Positions 22,024 through 32,761 of a DNA stretch of 64,000 nucleotides are shown one piece after another (the first letter of the stretch is position 1; every line of letters begins with the position of its first letter). The notes under the pieces were generated by a model that saw only the letters and a program-made list of their open reading frames with translations, was not told the DNA's origin and made no database searches. This DNA comes from Zygnema cylindricum (Eukaryota; Streptophyta; Zygnematophyceae; Zygnematales; Zygnemataceae): NCBI GenBank assembly GCA_037447655.1, contig JBBHKE010003302.1, positions 1 to 64,000 on the forward strand. Direction: 5' to 3'. A program made the translations under genes and the position numbers.

Positions 22024-23217
22024 TGAAACTCTGAGACCTCCATTGGCCCTCAGAGTATGCAGATCCAAAAGAAGCTAATCTAGATAGTGCCGACTCCAAG
22101 TTAATATAAACCCAAGTGACTGACCCCTTGACAGTCAGAACCCCAATATAGATTCACCCCTGTGAAATAACACTTTCTGTGTGCTCAGTTCCACCACAGA
22201 ATGCAAAGTTAGAATATGAGATTTGGACACATTCACCCACTTTGACTTTCCCTTAGAAATACAGCCACCCTGGCAGACAAAAACTCTGACCGACTACACC
22301 CCTGTGTAGCCTAGACTCCCATGAGTCCGCAGCAAAAAGAATCACTGAAAATGGTCAAGTAAATTGATAGTTATGGCTGGCCAAAGTTTGCCATTTATAC
22401 AGGGTGCTCTCTGGGAGAGGCAGCTGCCTACCCAAAATTTATCTAAGTCCTATTCCCTCTCTAAAACTCTATCTACTGAAGTACGGCACCAATCAAATTA
22501 CTGTATCGTACATAAAAGTACAGGTGCCGGTGTACTTTATGTACGGCCATTGTACGACATGGCAAAAATGTCGACACGTGTCATATCCGGATTTGTTCCC
22601 GTAATCTCCGGAGTTGCCGCAATCCAATGTAGTGTTACCACGTGTCACTTAATGTGGCGGTGATCGCAAACCGCCAAAATCGTACGCCGCGATCTCGGCA
22701 TCCTTCGCGGCCGTCCGATCAAATTTGGATTTCAATCGTGGCCGTCATAAATACCTGCGCGGTATTCTTTCCGGCGTCAAACAAACCGCGCGGTATTTAT
22801 TTCGTAATCGTACCGTACGTCCTACTTTCCACAACTGTTTCTATGCAGTATGCATATAGTTCTAGTTAAATGAATTATTCTTATAGTAACTATTTAAATA
22901 AATATCATACCTCTTAATATCTAATACAATTTAGACTATCTGGATAATTCTACCGGCTATTGCGGGTGTGACAAGTGGCAGGTACCAGGATCAAATCCTG
23001 GACCTGGCAAAACTATCTTTTAGAGAAAACCCCCTATAAAACAACTGTCTGTCTCCCTCTAGACAGCACAGGCAGCCATGGCTAACTCCTCCTTCAGTCT
23101 TTAGTGACTGCGACAAGTGTGGGGACTTGAGGAGGAGTTAGAGGCAGGCTGTCAATATCTACTATTTTGCTTTTTATTTTTCAATCTCTAGACCTAGAAA
23201 ATACTTGAATTCCAACA
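22024..23217 (-). repeat. Array LTR 1 (left terminal)
   Basis: On the minus strand it starts TGTTGGAATTCAAG and ends GAGTTTCA. It has several private changes against LTRs 2-4, for example CTGTATCG for CAGTATCG near 22500, CCCATGAG for CCCCTGAG near 22318, TAGTGCC for TATTGCC near 22086, and TTTTTCAATC for TTTTGCAATC near 23180. Confidence 0.95.
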
Positions 23218-23235
23218 CTCACATTATTTTCTAGT

Positions 23236-24196
23236 CTATTTTTCTTTCAACTCCCACAAATAAGTAAACAAACATCCCCTCCCCTTTTTCCTTTTCTTTT
23301 TCCTTTTTCCTTTTCCTTTCATAAAACTTAAGTATTTAACACAGTGCATTAAATGAACTGAAATGATAATTATATCACACATTTTATTTAACATCCTATT
23401 TTTCTTAAATTCAAGCAAAGATTTTATCCACTTTATCACTCTTTCATCCACACACAAACCGATTTCCCTCTTGCGATCCAAATAGCCAGCCCCATTTCCA
23501 ATCTGCAACATACACCTAGATGCTAACCCTTTTACAGGCACATCTTCGTCACACCAAGTAGTGATGTCAAATCCATCCACCCCCAAATATTCCCAAAAAC
23601 CACTAGTCCCCACTAAGTTCCTCATAAGATCTATATCTTTCGTACTCAAATTTTTATCCATGATAATTACCCCCATTTTCTGAACTTCCCTCACTCTCTC
23701 CCATGGAATTCTTTCCACTATTACTTTCTAATTTAGTTCCCAATAAATATTTCTTCTCCCCTAAACCTTTAATCAAATATTTCTCTTCTCCCCTATCCTT
23801 TAAAACCTCTTCGAGTTTCACTTCTCCCCTTTCCTCGGAATCCGTTGAAGTCTCCCTTTCCGACCAGTTTTCTGTTTCCCTATTGTGTATAAAATTATCC
23901 TCATTAATTTTATCTTTCCCGTTTTCACTTATGGATCCTAGATCTGACTTTCTCATTTCTAAATCATATACTCTACACTCCTTGACATCCTCAAGTACCT
24001 CTTCTCTCTTTACTTCCCTTATACCTCCAAAAGCACACTGTTGCCTTCGAGCAATTTCTGTGTACTTTTCTCCCTTCCCCATTCTACCGATGTGAAGAAG
24101 CTCCAATTTTTCTTCATCCTCTTTCTCCTCTTCATCTTCGTCCTCCTCATCCACATTCCAACTTCTAAGTTTTTCCAAACAAGGGCATTCCTCCAT
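23236..24196 (-). pseudogene. Array unit 1 tail frame, frameshifted
   Basis: The same tail as the 319-residue frame of units 2 and 3. It is split into 180 codons (23654-24196) and 160 codons (23236-23718) by one extra C in a C-run near 23670 (five C instead of four). The extra base also accounts for this unit being 3176 bp. Confidence 0.88.
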
Positions 24197-24517
24197 ATAA
24201 TGACCCGGTTCCCTTCAAAAGAAGCAAACCCCTTTTTTCAAAGCTCCCGTGCCTTTTCCTCTCCCTCTCTTTCCACCAAAGTTCCGATAAGGTTTACCTT
24301 TGTCTTTCTTTCTCTCATCACGTTTCCGCTCGTCACCACCGTTCTTCTCATCACGCTTCCGCTCGTCACCGCCGTTCCTCTCATCACGATTCCGCTAATC
24401 ACCACCAGCTGAAAATGCATTGACCCTGTCCTTTCCCCTACGAAGCTCCAAAGTGCTTTCCCTCACAAGAATTATCCCCATGGTAAAGCTCCAAGTCCAT
24501 GAGGAGCCATCCATTGC
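24197..24517 (-). pseudogene. Array unit 1 Gag nucleocapsid remnant
   Basis: This part links the Gag frame to the tail frame but contains stops. It has two copies of a 33-bp unit encoding NGGDERKRDEK-like residues (about 24310-24395), and a ruined zinc knuckle reading CFF-stop-REPGHYMEEC where C2 has CFACRKAGHYMEEC. All four units share the same damage, so it predates amplification. Confidence 0.85.
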
Positions 24518-25219
24518 CTACATACGACAAATTATATTTTCGTACTCATCTGGGAGTTTCATAATTAGTGTATTAATCTTACTCTCCTCAGATTCTACAT
24601 ATCCCGCACTAGTAAGCTCAACATATAACGCAGCAATATCATTACAAAACTCTATCATGCTACCGCCTTTATAAACGTAGGCATCTATTTCGTGTTTTAC
24701 TAATTGCTGCCTCTGAATAGTCTCACTCTTATAAATCTGAGTTAGTGCTTCCCATATCTCTGAAGACTTGGTTAGACTTAAAAGAGTGATAGCTATCAAC
24801 TTAGACACATATCTAAGTATGAGATGTTTTGCTATAGTGTTTTTGTATTCCCATATTTTCCTGTCATTTTCTTCAGTTTTAATCCCTACATGTGGTACGA
24901 TAGCTGAGAGCCTAGCTCCCCTCACCATAGGTGTCCCTTTTTCCTTCTCCCCTATTTTCCCATCCACGGAAAGGTTTTTCCCTTCACCTTCCGTTGCATC
25001 TGAACTCCGGGTGATATTCTGGACAGTCTCAGATGATTCTCCGTAGTAAGCTCCTCCAAAGCTAGGTGGCGGACATCTCACTTGTCCCGCAACAATTCCC
25101 CATAAGTGCTTCTCGAAAAGCAATCCCTCCATTGTAAACGCCCAATACGTGAAGCCTGTTCCATCAAACATAGGCACCCTAGATGGTGGGCCCATAACCT
25201 GAAACTCTGAGACCTCCAT
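24518..25219 (-). CDS. Array unit 1 Gag, 233 residues
   Basis: An open Gag frame with its ATG at 25217-25219, inside LTR 2 (the LTR ends at 25200 on this strand). MEVSEF comes from the LTR and VMGPP from the primer site. It has the copia Gag blocks MFDGTGFTYWAF (about residues 17-28), EIWEALTQIYKSETI (about 152-167), MIEFCNDIAALYVEL (about 189-203) and MKLPDEYENII (about 220-230). The frame stops at IICRM, before the zinc knuckle, so the product would be a capsid-like Gag without nucleocapsid. A stretch of about 80 residues after residue 40 is not found in copia B Gag. It might be packaged by, or interfere with, autonomous relatives, but that is inference. Confidence 0.75.
   Translation of the reverse strand: MEVSEFQVMGPPSRVPMFDGTGFTYWAFTMEGLLFEKHLWGIVAGQVRCPPPSFGGAYYGESSETVQNITRSSDATEGEGKNLSVDGKIGEKEKGTPMVRGARLSAIVPHVGIKTEENDRKIWEYKNTIAKHLILRYVSKLIAITLLSLTKSSEIWEALTQIYKSETIQRQQLVKHEIDAYVYKGGSMIEFCNDIAALYVELTSAGYVESEESKINTLIMKLPDEYENIICRM
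25185..25199 (-). other. Array primer binding site (one of four)
   Basis: Read on the minus strand, GGTTATGGGCCCACC follows the LTR CA directly. Identical sites are at 28360-28374, 31535-31549 and 34711-34725. It is complementary to the anticodon arm of initiator tRNA-Met and is translated as part of Gag. Confidence 0.88.
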
Positions 25220-26393
25220 TGGCCCTCAGAGTATGCAGATCCAAAAGAAGCTAATCTAGATATTGCCGACTCCAAGTTAATATAAACCCAAGTGACTGAC
25301 CCCTTGACAGTCAGAACCCCAATATAGATTCACCCCTGTGAAATAACACTTTCTGTGTGCTCAGTTCCACCACAGAATGCAAAGTTAGAATATGAGATTT
25401 GGACACATTCACCCACTTTGACTTTCCCTTAGAAATACAGCCACCCTGGCAGACAAAAACTCTGACCGACTACACCCCTGTGTAGCCTAGACTCCCCTGA
25501 GTCCGCAGCAAAAAGAATCACTGAAAATGGTCAAGTAAATTGATAGTTATGGCTGGCCAAAGTTTGCCATTTATACAGGGTGCTCTCTGGGAGAGGCAGC
25601 TGCCTACCCAAAATTTATCTAAGTCCTATTCCCTCTCTAAAACTCTATCTACTGAAGTACGGCACCAATCAAATTACAGTATCGTACATAAAAGTACAGG
25701 TGCCGGTGTACTTTATGTACGGCCATTGTACGACATGGCAAAAATGTCGACACGTGTCATATCCGGATTTGTTCCCGTAATCTCCGGAGTTGCCGCAATC
25801 CAATGTAGTGTTACCACGTGTCACTTAATGTGGCGGTGATCGCAAACCGCCAAAATCGTACGCCGCGATCTCGGCATCCTTCGCGGCCGTCCGATCAAAT
25901 TTGGATTTCAATCGTGGCCGTCATAAATACCTGCGCGGTATTCTTTCCGGCGTCAAACAAACCGCGCGGTATTTATTTCGTAATCGTACCGTACGTCCTA
26001 CTTTCCACAACTGTTTCTATGCAGTATGCATATAGTTCTAGTTAAATGAATTATTCTTATAGTAACTATTTAAATAAATATCATACCTCTTAATATCTAA
26101 TACAATTTAGACTATCTGGATAATTCTACCGGCTATTGCGGGTGTGACAAGTGGCAGGTACCAGGATCAAATCCTGGACCTGGCAAAACTATCTTTTAGA
26201 GAAAACCCCCTATAAAACAACTGTCTGTCTCCCTCTAGACAGCACAGGCAGCCATGGCTAACTCCTCCTTCAGTCTTTAGTGACTGCGACAAGTGTGGGG
26301 ACTTGAGGAGGAGTTAGAGGCAGGCTGTCAATATCTACTATTTTGCTTTTTATTTTGCAATCTCTAGACCTAGAAAATACTTGAATTCCAACA
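25200..26393 (-). repeat. Array LTR 2
   Basis: 1194 bp. LTRs 2, 3 and 4 appear identical where I compared them. A TATAAATGG promoter box (minus strand) lies near 25571. The GTAC palindrome is at 25684-25720. CACGTG cores occur near 25752 and 25816. A T-arm-like hairpin, CAGGATCAAATCCTG, is near 26161. Confidence 0.95.
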
Positions 26394-26411
26394 CTCACAT
26401 TATTTTCTAGT

Positions 26412-27371
26412 CTATTTTTCTTTCAACTCCCACAAATAAGTAAACAAACATCCCCTCCCCTTTTTCCTTTTCTTTTTCCTTTTTCCTTTTCCTTTCATAA
26501 AACTTAAGTATTTAACACAGTGCATTAAATGAACTGAAATGATAATTATATCACACATTTTATTTAACATCCTATTTTTCTTAAATTCAAGCAAAGATTT
26601 TATCCACTTTATCACTCTTTCATCCACACACAAACCGATTTCCCTCTTGCGATCCAAATAGCCAGCCCCATTTCCAATCTGCAACATACACCTAGATGCT
26701 AACCCTTTTACAGGCACATCTTCGTCACACCAAGTAGTGATGTCAAATCCATCCACCCCCAAATATTCCCAAAAACCACTAGTCCCCACTAAGTTCCTCA
26801 TAAGATCTATATCTTTCGTACTCAAATTTTTATCCATGATAATTACCCCATTTTCTGAACTTCCCTCACTCTCTCCCATGGAATTCTTTCCACTATTACT
26901 TTCTAATTTAGTTCCCAATAAATATTTCTTCTCCCCTAAACCTTTAATCAAATATTTCTCTTCTCCCCTATCCTTTAAAACCTCTTCGAGTTTCACTTCT
27001 CCCCTTTCCTCGGAATCCGTTGAAGTCTCCCTTTCCGACCAGTTTTCTGTTTCCCTATTGTGTATAAAATTATCCTCATTAATTTTATCTTTCCCGTTTT
27101 CACTTATGGATCCTAGATCTGACTTTCTCATTTCTAAATCATATACTCTACACTCCTTGACATCCTCAAGTACCTCTTCTCTCTTTACTTCCCTTATACC
27201 TCCAAAAGCACACTGTTGCCTTCGAGCAATTTCTGTGTACTTTTCTCCCTTCCCCATTCTACCGATGTGAAGAAGCTCCAATTTTTCTTCATCCTCTTTC
27301 TCCTCTTCATCTTCGTCCTCCTCATCCACATTCCAACTTCTAAGTTTTTCCAAACAAGGGCATTCCTCCAT
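26412..27371 (-). CDS. Array unit 2 tail ORF, 319 residues, with RNase H remnant
   Basis: Starts MEECPCLEKLRSWN, where MEEC is the last part of the ruined zinc knuckle. An acidic block (about residues 17-30), RRQQCAFGGIREVK (about 49-62), a Lys/Glu-rich middle, and from about residue 190 a stretch (VGTSGFWEYLG, FDITTWCDED, MLQIGNGAG, VIKWIKSLLEF) follow. That stretch aligns with copia RNase H (VGTRDLWLHLGG, TDITTWSDASYG, LHVGDGA, WVKSLL). The RNase H active residues are mostly missing. It ends in a basic KGKGKRKKKRKKGRG tail. This is the scar of a deletion from Gag to RNase H that stayed readable. Whether it is translated is unknown. Confidence 0.6.
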   Translation of the reverse strand: MEECPCLEKLRSWNVDEEDEDEEEKEDEEKLELLHIGRMGKGEKYTEIARRQQCAFGGIREVKREEVLEDVKECRVYDLEMRKSDLGSISENGKDKINEDNFIHNRETENWSERETSTDSEERGEVKLEEVLKDRGEEKYLIKGLGEKKYLLGTKLESNSGKNSMGESEGSSENGVIIMDKNLSTKDIDLMRNLVGTSGFWEYLGVDGFDITTWCDEDVPVKGLASRCMLQIGNGAGYLDRKREIGLCVDERVIKWIKSLLEFKKNRMLNKMCDIIIISVHLMHCVKYLSFMKGKGKRKKKRKKGRGCLFTYLWELKEK

Positions 27372-27692
27372 ATAATGACCCGGTTCCCTTCAAAAGAAGC
27401 AAACCCCTTTTTTCAAAGCTCCCGTGCCTTTTCCTCTCCCTCTCTTTCCACCAAAGTTCCGATAAGGTTTACCTTTGTCTTTCTTTCTCTCATCACGTTT
27501 CCGCTCGTCACCACCGTTCTTCTCATCACGCTTCCGCTCGTCACCGCCGTTCCTCTCATCACGATTCCGCTAATCACCACCAGCTGAAAATGCATTGACC
27601 CTGTCCTTTCCCCTACGAAGCTCCAAAGTGCTTTCCCTCACAAGAATTATCCCCATGGTAAAGCTCCAAGTCCATGAGGAGCCATCCATTGC
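27372..27692 (-). pseudogene. Array unit 2 Gag nucleocapsid remnant
   Basis: Same stops, 33-bp repeats and lost zinc ligands as in unit 1. Confidence 0.85.
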
Positions 27693-28394
27693 CTACATAC
27701 GACAAATTATATTTTCGTACTCATCTGGGAGTTTCATAATTAGTGTATTAATCTTACTCTCCTCAGATTCTACATATCCCGCACTAGTAAGCTCAACATA
27801 TAACGCAGCAATATCATTACAAAACTCTATCATGCTACCGCCTTTATAAACGTAGGCATCTATTTCGTGTTTTACTAATTGCTGCCTCTGAATAGTCTCA
27901 CTCTTATAAATCTGAGTTAGTGCTTCCCATATCTCTGAAGACTTGGTTAGACTTAAAAGAGTGATAGCTATCAACTTAGACACATATCTAAGTATGAGAT
28001 GTTTTGCTATAGTGTTTTTGTATTCCCATATTTTCCTGTCATTTTCTTCAGTTTTAATCCCTACATGTGGTACGATAGCTGAGAGCCTAGCTCCCCTCAC
28101 CATAGGTGTCCCTTTTTCCTTCTCCCCTATTTTCCCATCCACGGAAAGGTTTTTCCCTTCACCTTCCGTTGCATCTGAACTCCGGGTGATATTCTGGACA
28201 GTCTCAGATGATTCTCCGTAGTAAGCTCCTCCAAAGCTAGGTGGCGGACATCTCACTTGTCCCGCAACAATTCCCCATAAGTGCTTCTCGAAAAGCAATC
28301 CCTCCATTGTAAACGCCCAATACGTGAAGCCTGTTCCATCAAACATAGGCACCCTAGATGGTGGGCCCATAACCTGAAACTCTGAGACCTCCAT
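27693..28394 (-). CDS. Array unit 2 Gag, 233 residues
   Basis: Identical translation to unit 1 (including RLSAIVPHVG). The start codon lies inside LTR 3. Confidence 0.75.
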   Translation of the reverse strand: MEVSEFQVMGPPSRVPMFDGTGFTYWAFTMEGLLFEKHLWGIVAGQVRCPPPSFGGAYYGESSETVQNITRSSDATEGEGKNLSVDGKIGEKEKGTPMVRGARLSAIVPHVGIKTEENDRKIWEYKNTIAKHLILRYVSKLIAITLLSLTKSSEIWEALTQIYKSETIQRQQLVKHEIDAYVYKGGSMIEFCNDIAALYVELTSAGYVESEESKINTLIMKLPDEYENIICRM

Positions 28395-29568
28395 TGGCCC
28401 TCAGAGTATGCAGATCCAAAAGAAGCTAATCTAGATATTGCCGACTCCAAGTTAATATAAACCCAAGTGACTGACCCCTTGACAGTCAGAACCCCAATAT
28501 AGATTCACCCCTGTGAAATAACACTTTCTGTGTGCTCAGTTCCACCACAGAATGCAAAGTTAGAATATGAGATTTGGACACATTCACCCACTTTGACTTT
28601 CCCTTAGAAATACAGCCACCCTGGCAGACAAAAACTCTGACCGACTACACCCCTGTGTAGCCTAGACTCCCCTGAGTCCGCAGCAAAAAGAATCACTGAA
28701 AATGGTCAAGTAAATTGATAGTTATGGCTGGCCAAAGTTTGCCATTTATACAGGGTGCTCTCTGGGAGAGGCAGCTGCCTACCCAAAATTTATCTAAGTC
28801 CTATTCCCTCTCTAAAACTCTATCTACTGAAGTACGGCACCAATCAAATTACAGTATCGTACATAAAAGTACAGGTGCCGGTGTACTTTATGTACGGCCA
28901 TTGTACGACATGGCAAAAATGTCGACACGTGTCATATCCGGATTTGTTCCCGTAATCTCCGGAGTTGCCGCAATCCAATGTAGTGTTACCACGTGTCACT
29001 TAATGTGGCGGTGATCGCAAACCGCCAAAATCGTACGCCGCGATCTCGGCATCCTTCGCGGCCGTCCGATCAAATTTGGATTTCAATCGTGGCCGTCATA
29101 AATACCTGCGCGGTATTCTTTCCGGCGTCAAACAAACCGCGCGGTATTTATTTCGTAATCGTACCGTACGTCCTACTTTCCACAACTGTTTCTATGCAGT
29201 ATGCATATAGTTCTAGTTAAATGAATTATTCTTATAGTAACTATTTAAATAAATATCATACCTCTTAATATCTAATACAATTTAGACTATCTGGATAATT
29301 CTACCGGCTATTGCGGGTGTGACAAGTGGCAGGTACCAGGATCAAATCCTGGACCTGGCAAAACTATCTTTTAGAGAAAACCCCCTATAAAACAACTGTC
29401 TGTCTCCCTCTAGACAGCACAGGCAGCCATGGCTAACTCCTCCTTCAGTCTTTAGTGACTGCGACAAGTGTGGGGACTTGAGGAGGAGTTAGAGGCAGGC
29501 TGTCAATATCTACTATTTTGCTTTTTATTTTGCAATCTCTAGACCTAGAAAATACTTGAATTCCAACA
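28375..29568 (-). repeat. Array LTR 3
   Basis: 1194 bp, indistinguishable by eye from LTRs 2 and 4. Confidence 0.95.
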
Positions 29569-29586
29569 CTCACATTATTTTCTAGT

Positions 29587-30546
29587 CTATTTTTCTTTCA
29601 ACTCCCACAAATAAGTAAACAAACATCCCCTCCCCTTTTTCCTTTTCTTTTTCCTTTTTCCTTTTCCTTTCATAAAACTTAAGTATTTAACACAGTGCAT
29701 TAAATGAACTGAAATGATAATTATATCACACATTTTATTTAACATCCTATTTTTCTTAAATTCAAGCAAAGATTTTATCCACTTTATCACTCTTTCATCC
29801 ACACACAAACCGATTTCCCTCTTGCGATCCAAATAGCCAGCCCCATTTCCAATCTGCAACATACACCTAGATGCTAACCCTTTTACAGGCACATCTTCGT
29901 CACACCAAGTAGTGATGTCAAATCCATCCACCCCCAAATATTCCCAAAAACCACTAGTCCCCACTAAGTTCCTCATAAGATCTATATCTTTCGTACTCAA
30001 ATTTTTATCCATGATAATTACCCCATTTTCTGAACTTCCCTCACTCTCTCCCATGGAATTCTTTCCACTATTACTTTCTAATTTAGTTCCCAATAAATAT
30101 TTCTTCTCCCCTAAACCTTTAATCAAATATTTCTCTTCTCCCCTATCCTTTAAAACCTCTTCGAGTTTCACTTCTCCCCTTTCCTCGGAATCCGTTGAAG
30201 TCTCCCTTTCCGACCAGTTTTCTGTTTCCCTATTGTGTATAAAATTATCCTCATTAATTTTATCTTTCCCGTTTTCACTTATGGATCCTAGATCTGACTT
30301 TCTCATTTCTAAATCATATACTCTACACTCCTTGACATCCTCAAGTACCTCTTCTCTCTTTACTTCCCTTATACCTCCAAAAGCACACTGTTGCCTTCGA
30401 GCAATTTCTGTGTACTTTTCTCCCTTCCCCATTCTACCGATGTGAAGAAGCTCCAATTTTTCTTCATCCTCTTTCTCCTCTTCATCTTCGTCCTCCTCAT
30501 CCACATTCCAACTTCTAAGTTTTTCCAAACAAGGGCATTCCTCCAT
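29587..30546 (-). CDS. Array unit 3 tail ORF, 319 residues
   Basis: Same product as unit 2, with four C in the C-run near 30024, so the frame is open. Confidence 0.6.
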   Translation of the reverse strand: MEECPCLEKLRSWNVDEEDEDEEEKEDEEKLELLHIGRMGKGEKYTEIARRQQCAFGGIREVKREEVLEDVKECRVYDLEMRKSDLGSISENGKDKINEDNFIHNRETENWSERETSTDSEERGEVKLEEVLKDRGEEKYLIKGLGEKKYLLGTKLESNSGKNSMGESEGSSENGVIIMDKNLSTKDIDLMRNLVGTSGFWEYLGVDGFDITTWCDEDVPVKGLASRCMLQIGNGAGYLDRKREIGLCVDERVIKWIKSLLEFKKNRMLNKMCDIIIISVHLMHCVKYLSFMKGKGKRKKKRKKGRGCLFTYLWELKEK

Positions 30547-30867
30547 ATAATGACCCGGTTCCCTTCAAAAGAAGCAAACCCCTTTTTTCAAAGCTCCCGT
30601 GCCTTTTCCTCTCCCTCTCTTTCCACCAAAGTTCCGATAAGGTTTACCTTTGTCTTTCTTTCTCTCATCACGTTTCCGCTCGTCACCACCGTTCTTCTCA
30701 TCACGCTTCCGCTCGTCACCGCCGTTCCTCTCATCACGATTCCGCTAATCACCACCAGCTGAAAATGCATTGACCCTGTCCTTTCCCCTACGAAGCTCCA
30801 AAGTGCTTTCCCTCACAAGAATTATCCCCATGGTAAAGCTCCAAGTCCATGAGGAGCCATCCATTGC
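30547..30867 (-). pseudogene. Array unit 3 Gag nucleocapsid remnant
   Basis: As in units 1 and 2. Confidence 0.85.
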
Positions 30868-31569
30868 CTACATACGACAAATTATATTTTCGTACTCATC
30901 TGGGAGTTTCATAATTAGTGTATTAATCTTACTCTCCTCAGATTCTACATATCCCGCACTAGTAAGCTCAACATATAACGCAGCAATATCATTACAAAAC
31001 TCTATCATGCTACCGCCTTTATAAACGTAGGCATCTATTTCGTGTTTTACTAATTGCTGCCTCTGAATAGTCTCACTCTTATAAATCTGAGTTAGTGCTT
31101 CCCATATCTCTGAAGACTTGGTTAGACTTAAAAGAGTGATAGCTATCAACTTAGACACATATCTAAGTATGAGATGTTTTGCTATAGTGTTTTTGTATTC
31201 CCATATTTTCCTGTCATTTTCTTCAGTTTTAATCCCTACATGTGGTACCATAGCTGAGAGCCTAGCTCCCCTCACCATAGGTGTCCCTTTTTCTTTCTCC
31301 CCTATTTTCCCATCCACGGAAAGGTTTTTCCCTTCACCTTCCGTTGCATCTGAACTCCGGGTGATATTCTGGACAGTCTCAGATGATTCTCCGTAGTAAG
31401 CTCCTCCAAAGCTAGGTGGCGGACATCTCACTTGTCCCGCAACAATTCCCCATAAGTGCTTCTCGAAAAGCAATCCCTCCATTGTAAACGCCCAATACGT
31501 GAAGCCTGTTCCATCAAACATAGGCACCCTAGATGGTGGGCCCATAACCTGAAACTCTGAGACCTCCAT
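30868..31569 (-). CDS. Array unit 3 Gag, 233 residues
   Basis: As unit 1, but RLSAMVPHVG instead of RLSAIVPHVG, a variant shared with unit 4. The start codon lies inside LTR 4. Confidence 0.75.
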   Translation of the reverse strand: MEVSEFQVMGPPSRVPMFDGTGFTYWAFTMEGLLFEKHLWGIVAGQVRCPPPSFGGAYYGESSETVQNITRSSDATEGEGKNLSVDGKIGEKEKGTPMVRGARLSAMVPHVGIKTEENDRKIWEYKNTIAKHLILRYVSKLIAITLLSLTKSSEIWEALTQIYKSETIQRQQLVKHEIDAYVYKGGSMIEFCNDIAALYVELTSAGYVESEESKINTLIMKLPDEYENIICRM

Positions 31570-32743
31570 TGGCCCTCAGAGTATGCAGATCCAAAAGAAG
31601 CTAATCTAGATATTGCCGACTCCAAGTTAATATAAACCCAAGTGACTGACCCCTTGACAGTCAGAACCCCAATATAGATTCACCCCTGTGAAATAACACT
31701 TTCTGTGTGCTCAGTTCCACCACAGAATGCAAAGTTAGAATATGAGATTTGGACACATTCACCCACTTTGACTTTCCCTTAGAAATACAGCCACCCTGGC
31801 AGACAAAAACTCTGACCGACTACACCCCTGTGTAGCCTAGACTCCCCTGAGTCCGCAGCAAAAAGAATCACTGAAAATGGTCAAGTAAATTGATAGTTAT
31901 GGCTGGCCAAAGTTTGCCATTTATACAGGGTGCTCTCTGGGAGAGGCAGCTGCCTACCCAAAATTTATCTAAGTCCTATTCCCTCTCTAAAACTCTATCT
32001 ACTGAAGTACGGCACCAATCAAATTACAGTATCGTACATAAAAGTACAGGTGCCGGTGTACTTTATGTACGGCCATTGTACGACATGGCAAAAATGTCGA
32101 CACGTGTCATATCCGGATTTGTTCCCGTAATCTCCGGAGTTGCCGCAATCCAATGTAGTGTTACCACGTGTCACTTAATGTGGCGGTGATCGCAAACCGC
32201 CAAAATCGTACGCCGCGATCTCGGCATCCTTCGCGGCCGTCCGATCAAATTTGGATTTCAATCGTGGCCGTCATAAATACCTGCGCGGTATTCTTTCCGG
32301 CGTCAAACAAACCGCGCGGTATTTATTTCGTAATCGTACCGTACGTCCTACTTTCCACAACTGTTTCTATGCAGTATGCATATAGTTCTAGTTAAATGAA
32401 TTATTCTTATAGTAACTATTTAAATAAATATCATACCTCTTAATATCTAATACAATTTAGACTATCTGGATAATTCTACCGGCTATTGCGGGTGTGACAA
32501 GTGGCAGGTACCAGGATCAAATCCTGGACCTGGCAAAACTATCTTTTAGAGAAAACCCCCTATAAAACAACTGTCTGTCTCCCTCTAGACAGCACAGGCA
32601 GCCATGGCTAACTCCTCCTTCAGTCTTTAGTGACTGCGACAAGTGTGGGGACTTGAGGAGGAGTTAGAGGCAGGCTGTCAATATCTACTATTTTGCTTTT
32701 TATTTTGCAATCTCTAGACCTAGAAAATACTTGAATTCCAACA
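31550..32743 (-). repeat. Array LTR 4
   Basis: 1194 bp, as LTRs 2 and 3. Confidence 0.95.
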
Positions 32744-32761
32744 CTCACATTATTTTCTAGT

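Noticed and set aside
23703-27270. Plus-strand frames of 130-177 codons opposite the array tail
   Set aside because: They are antisense shadows of the Lys/Glu-rich minus-strand frame, giving Ser/Phe/Pro-rich products without motifs.
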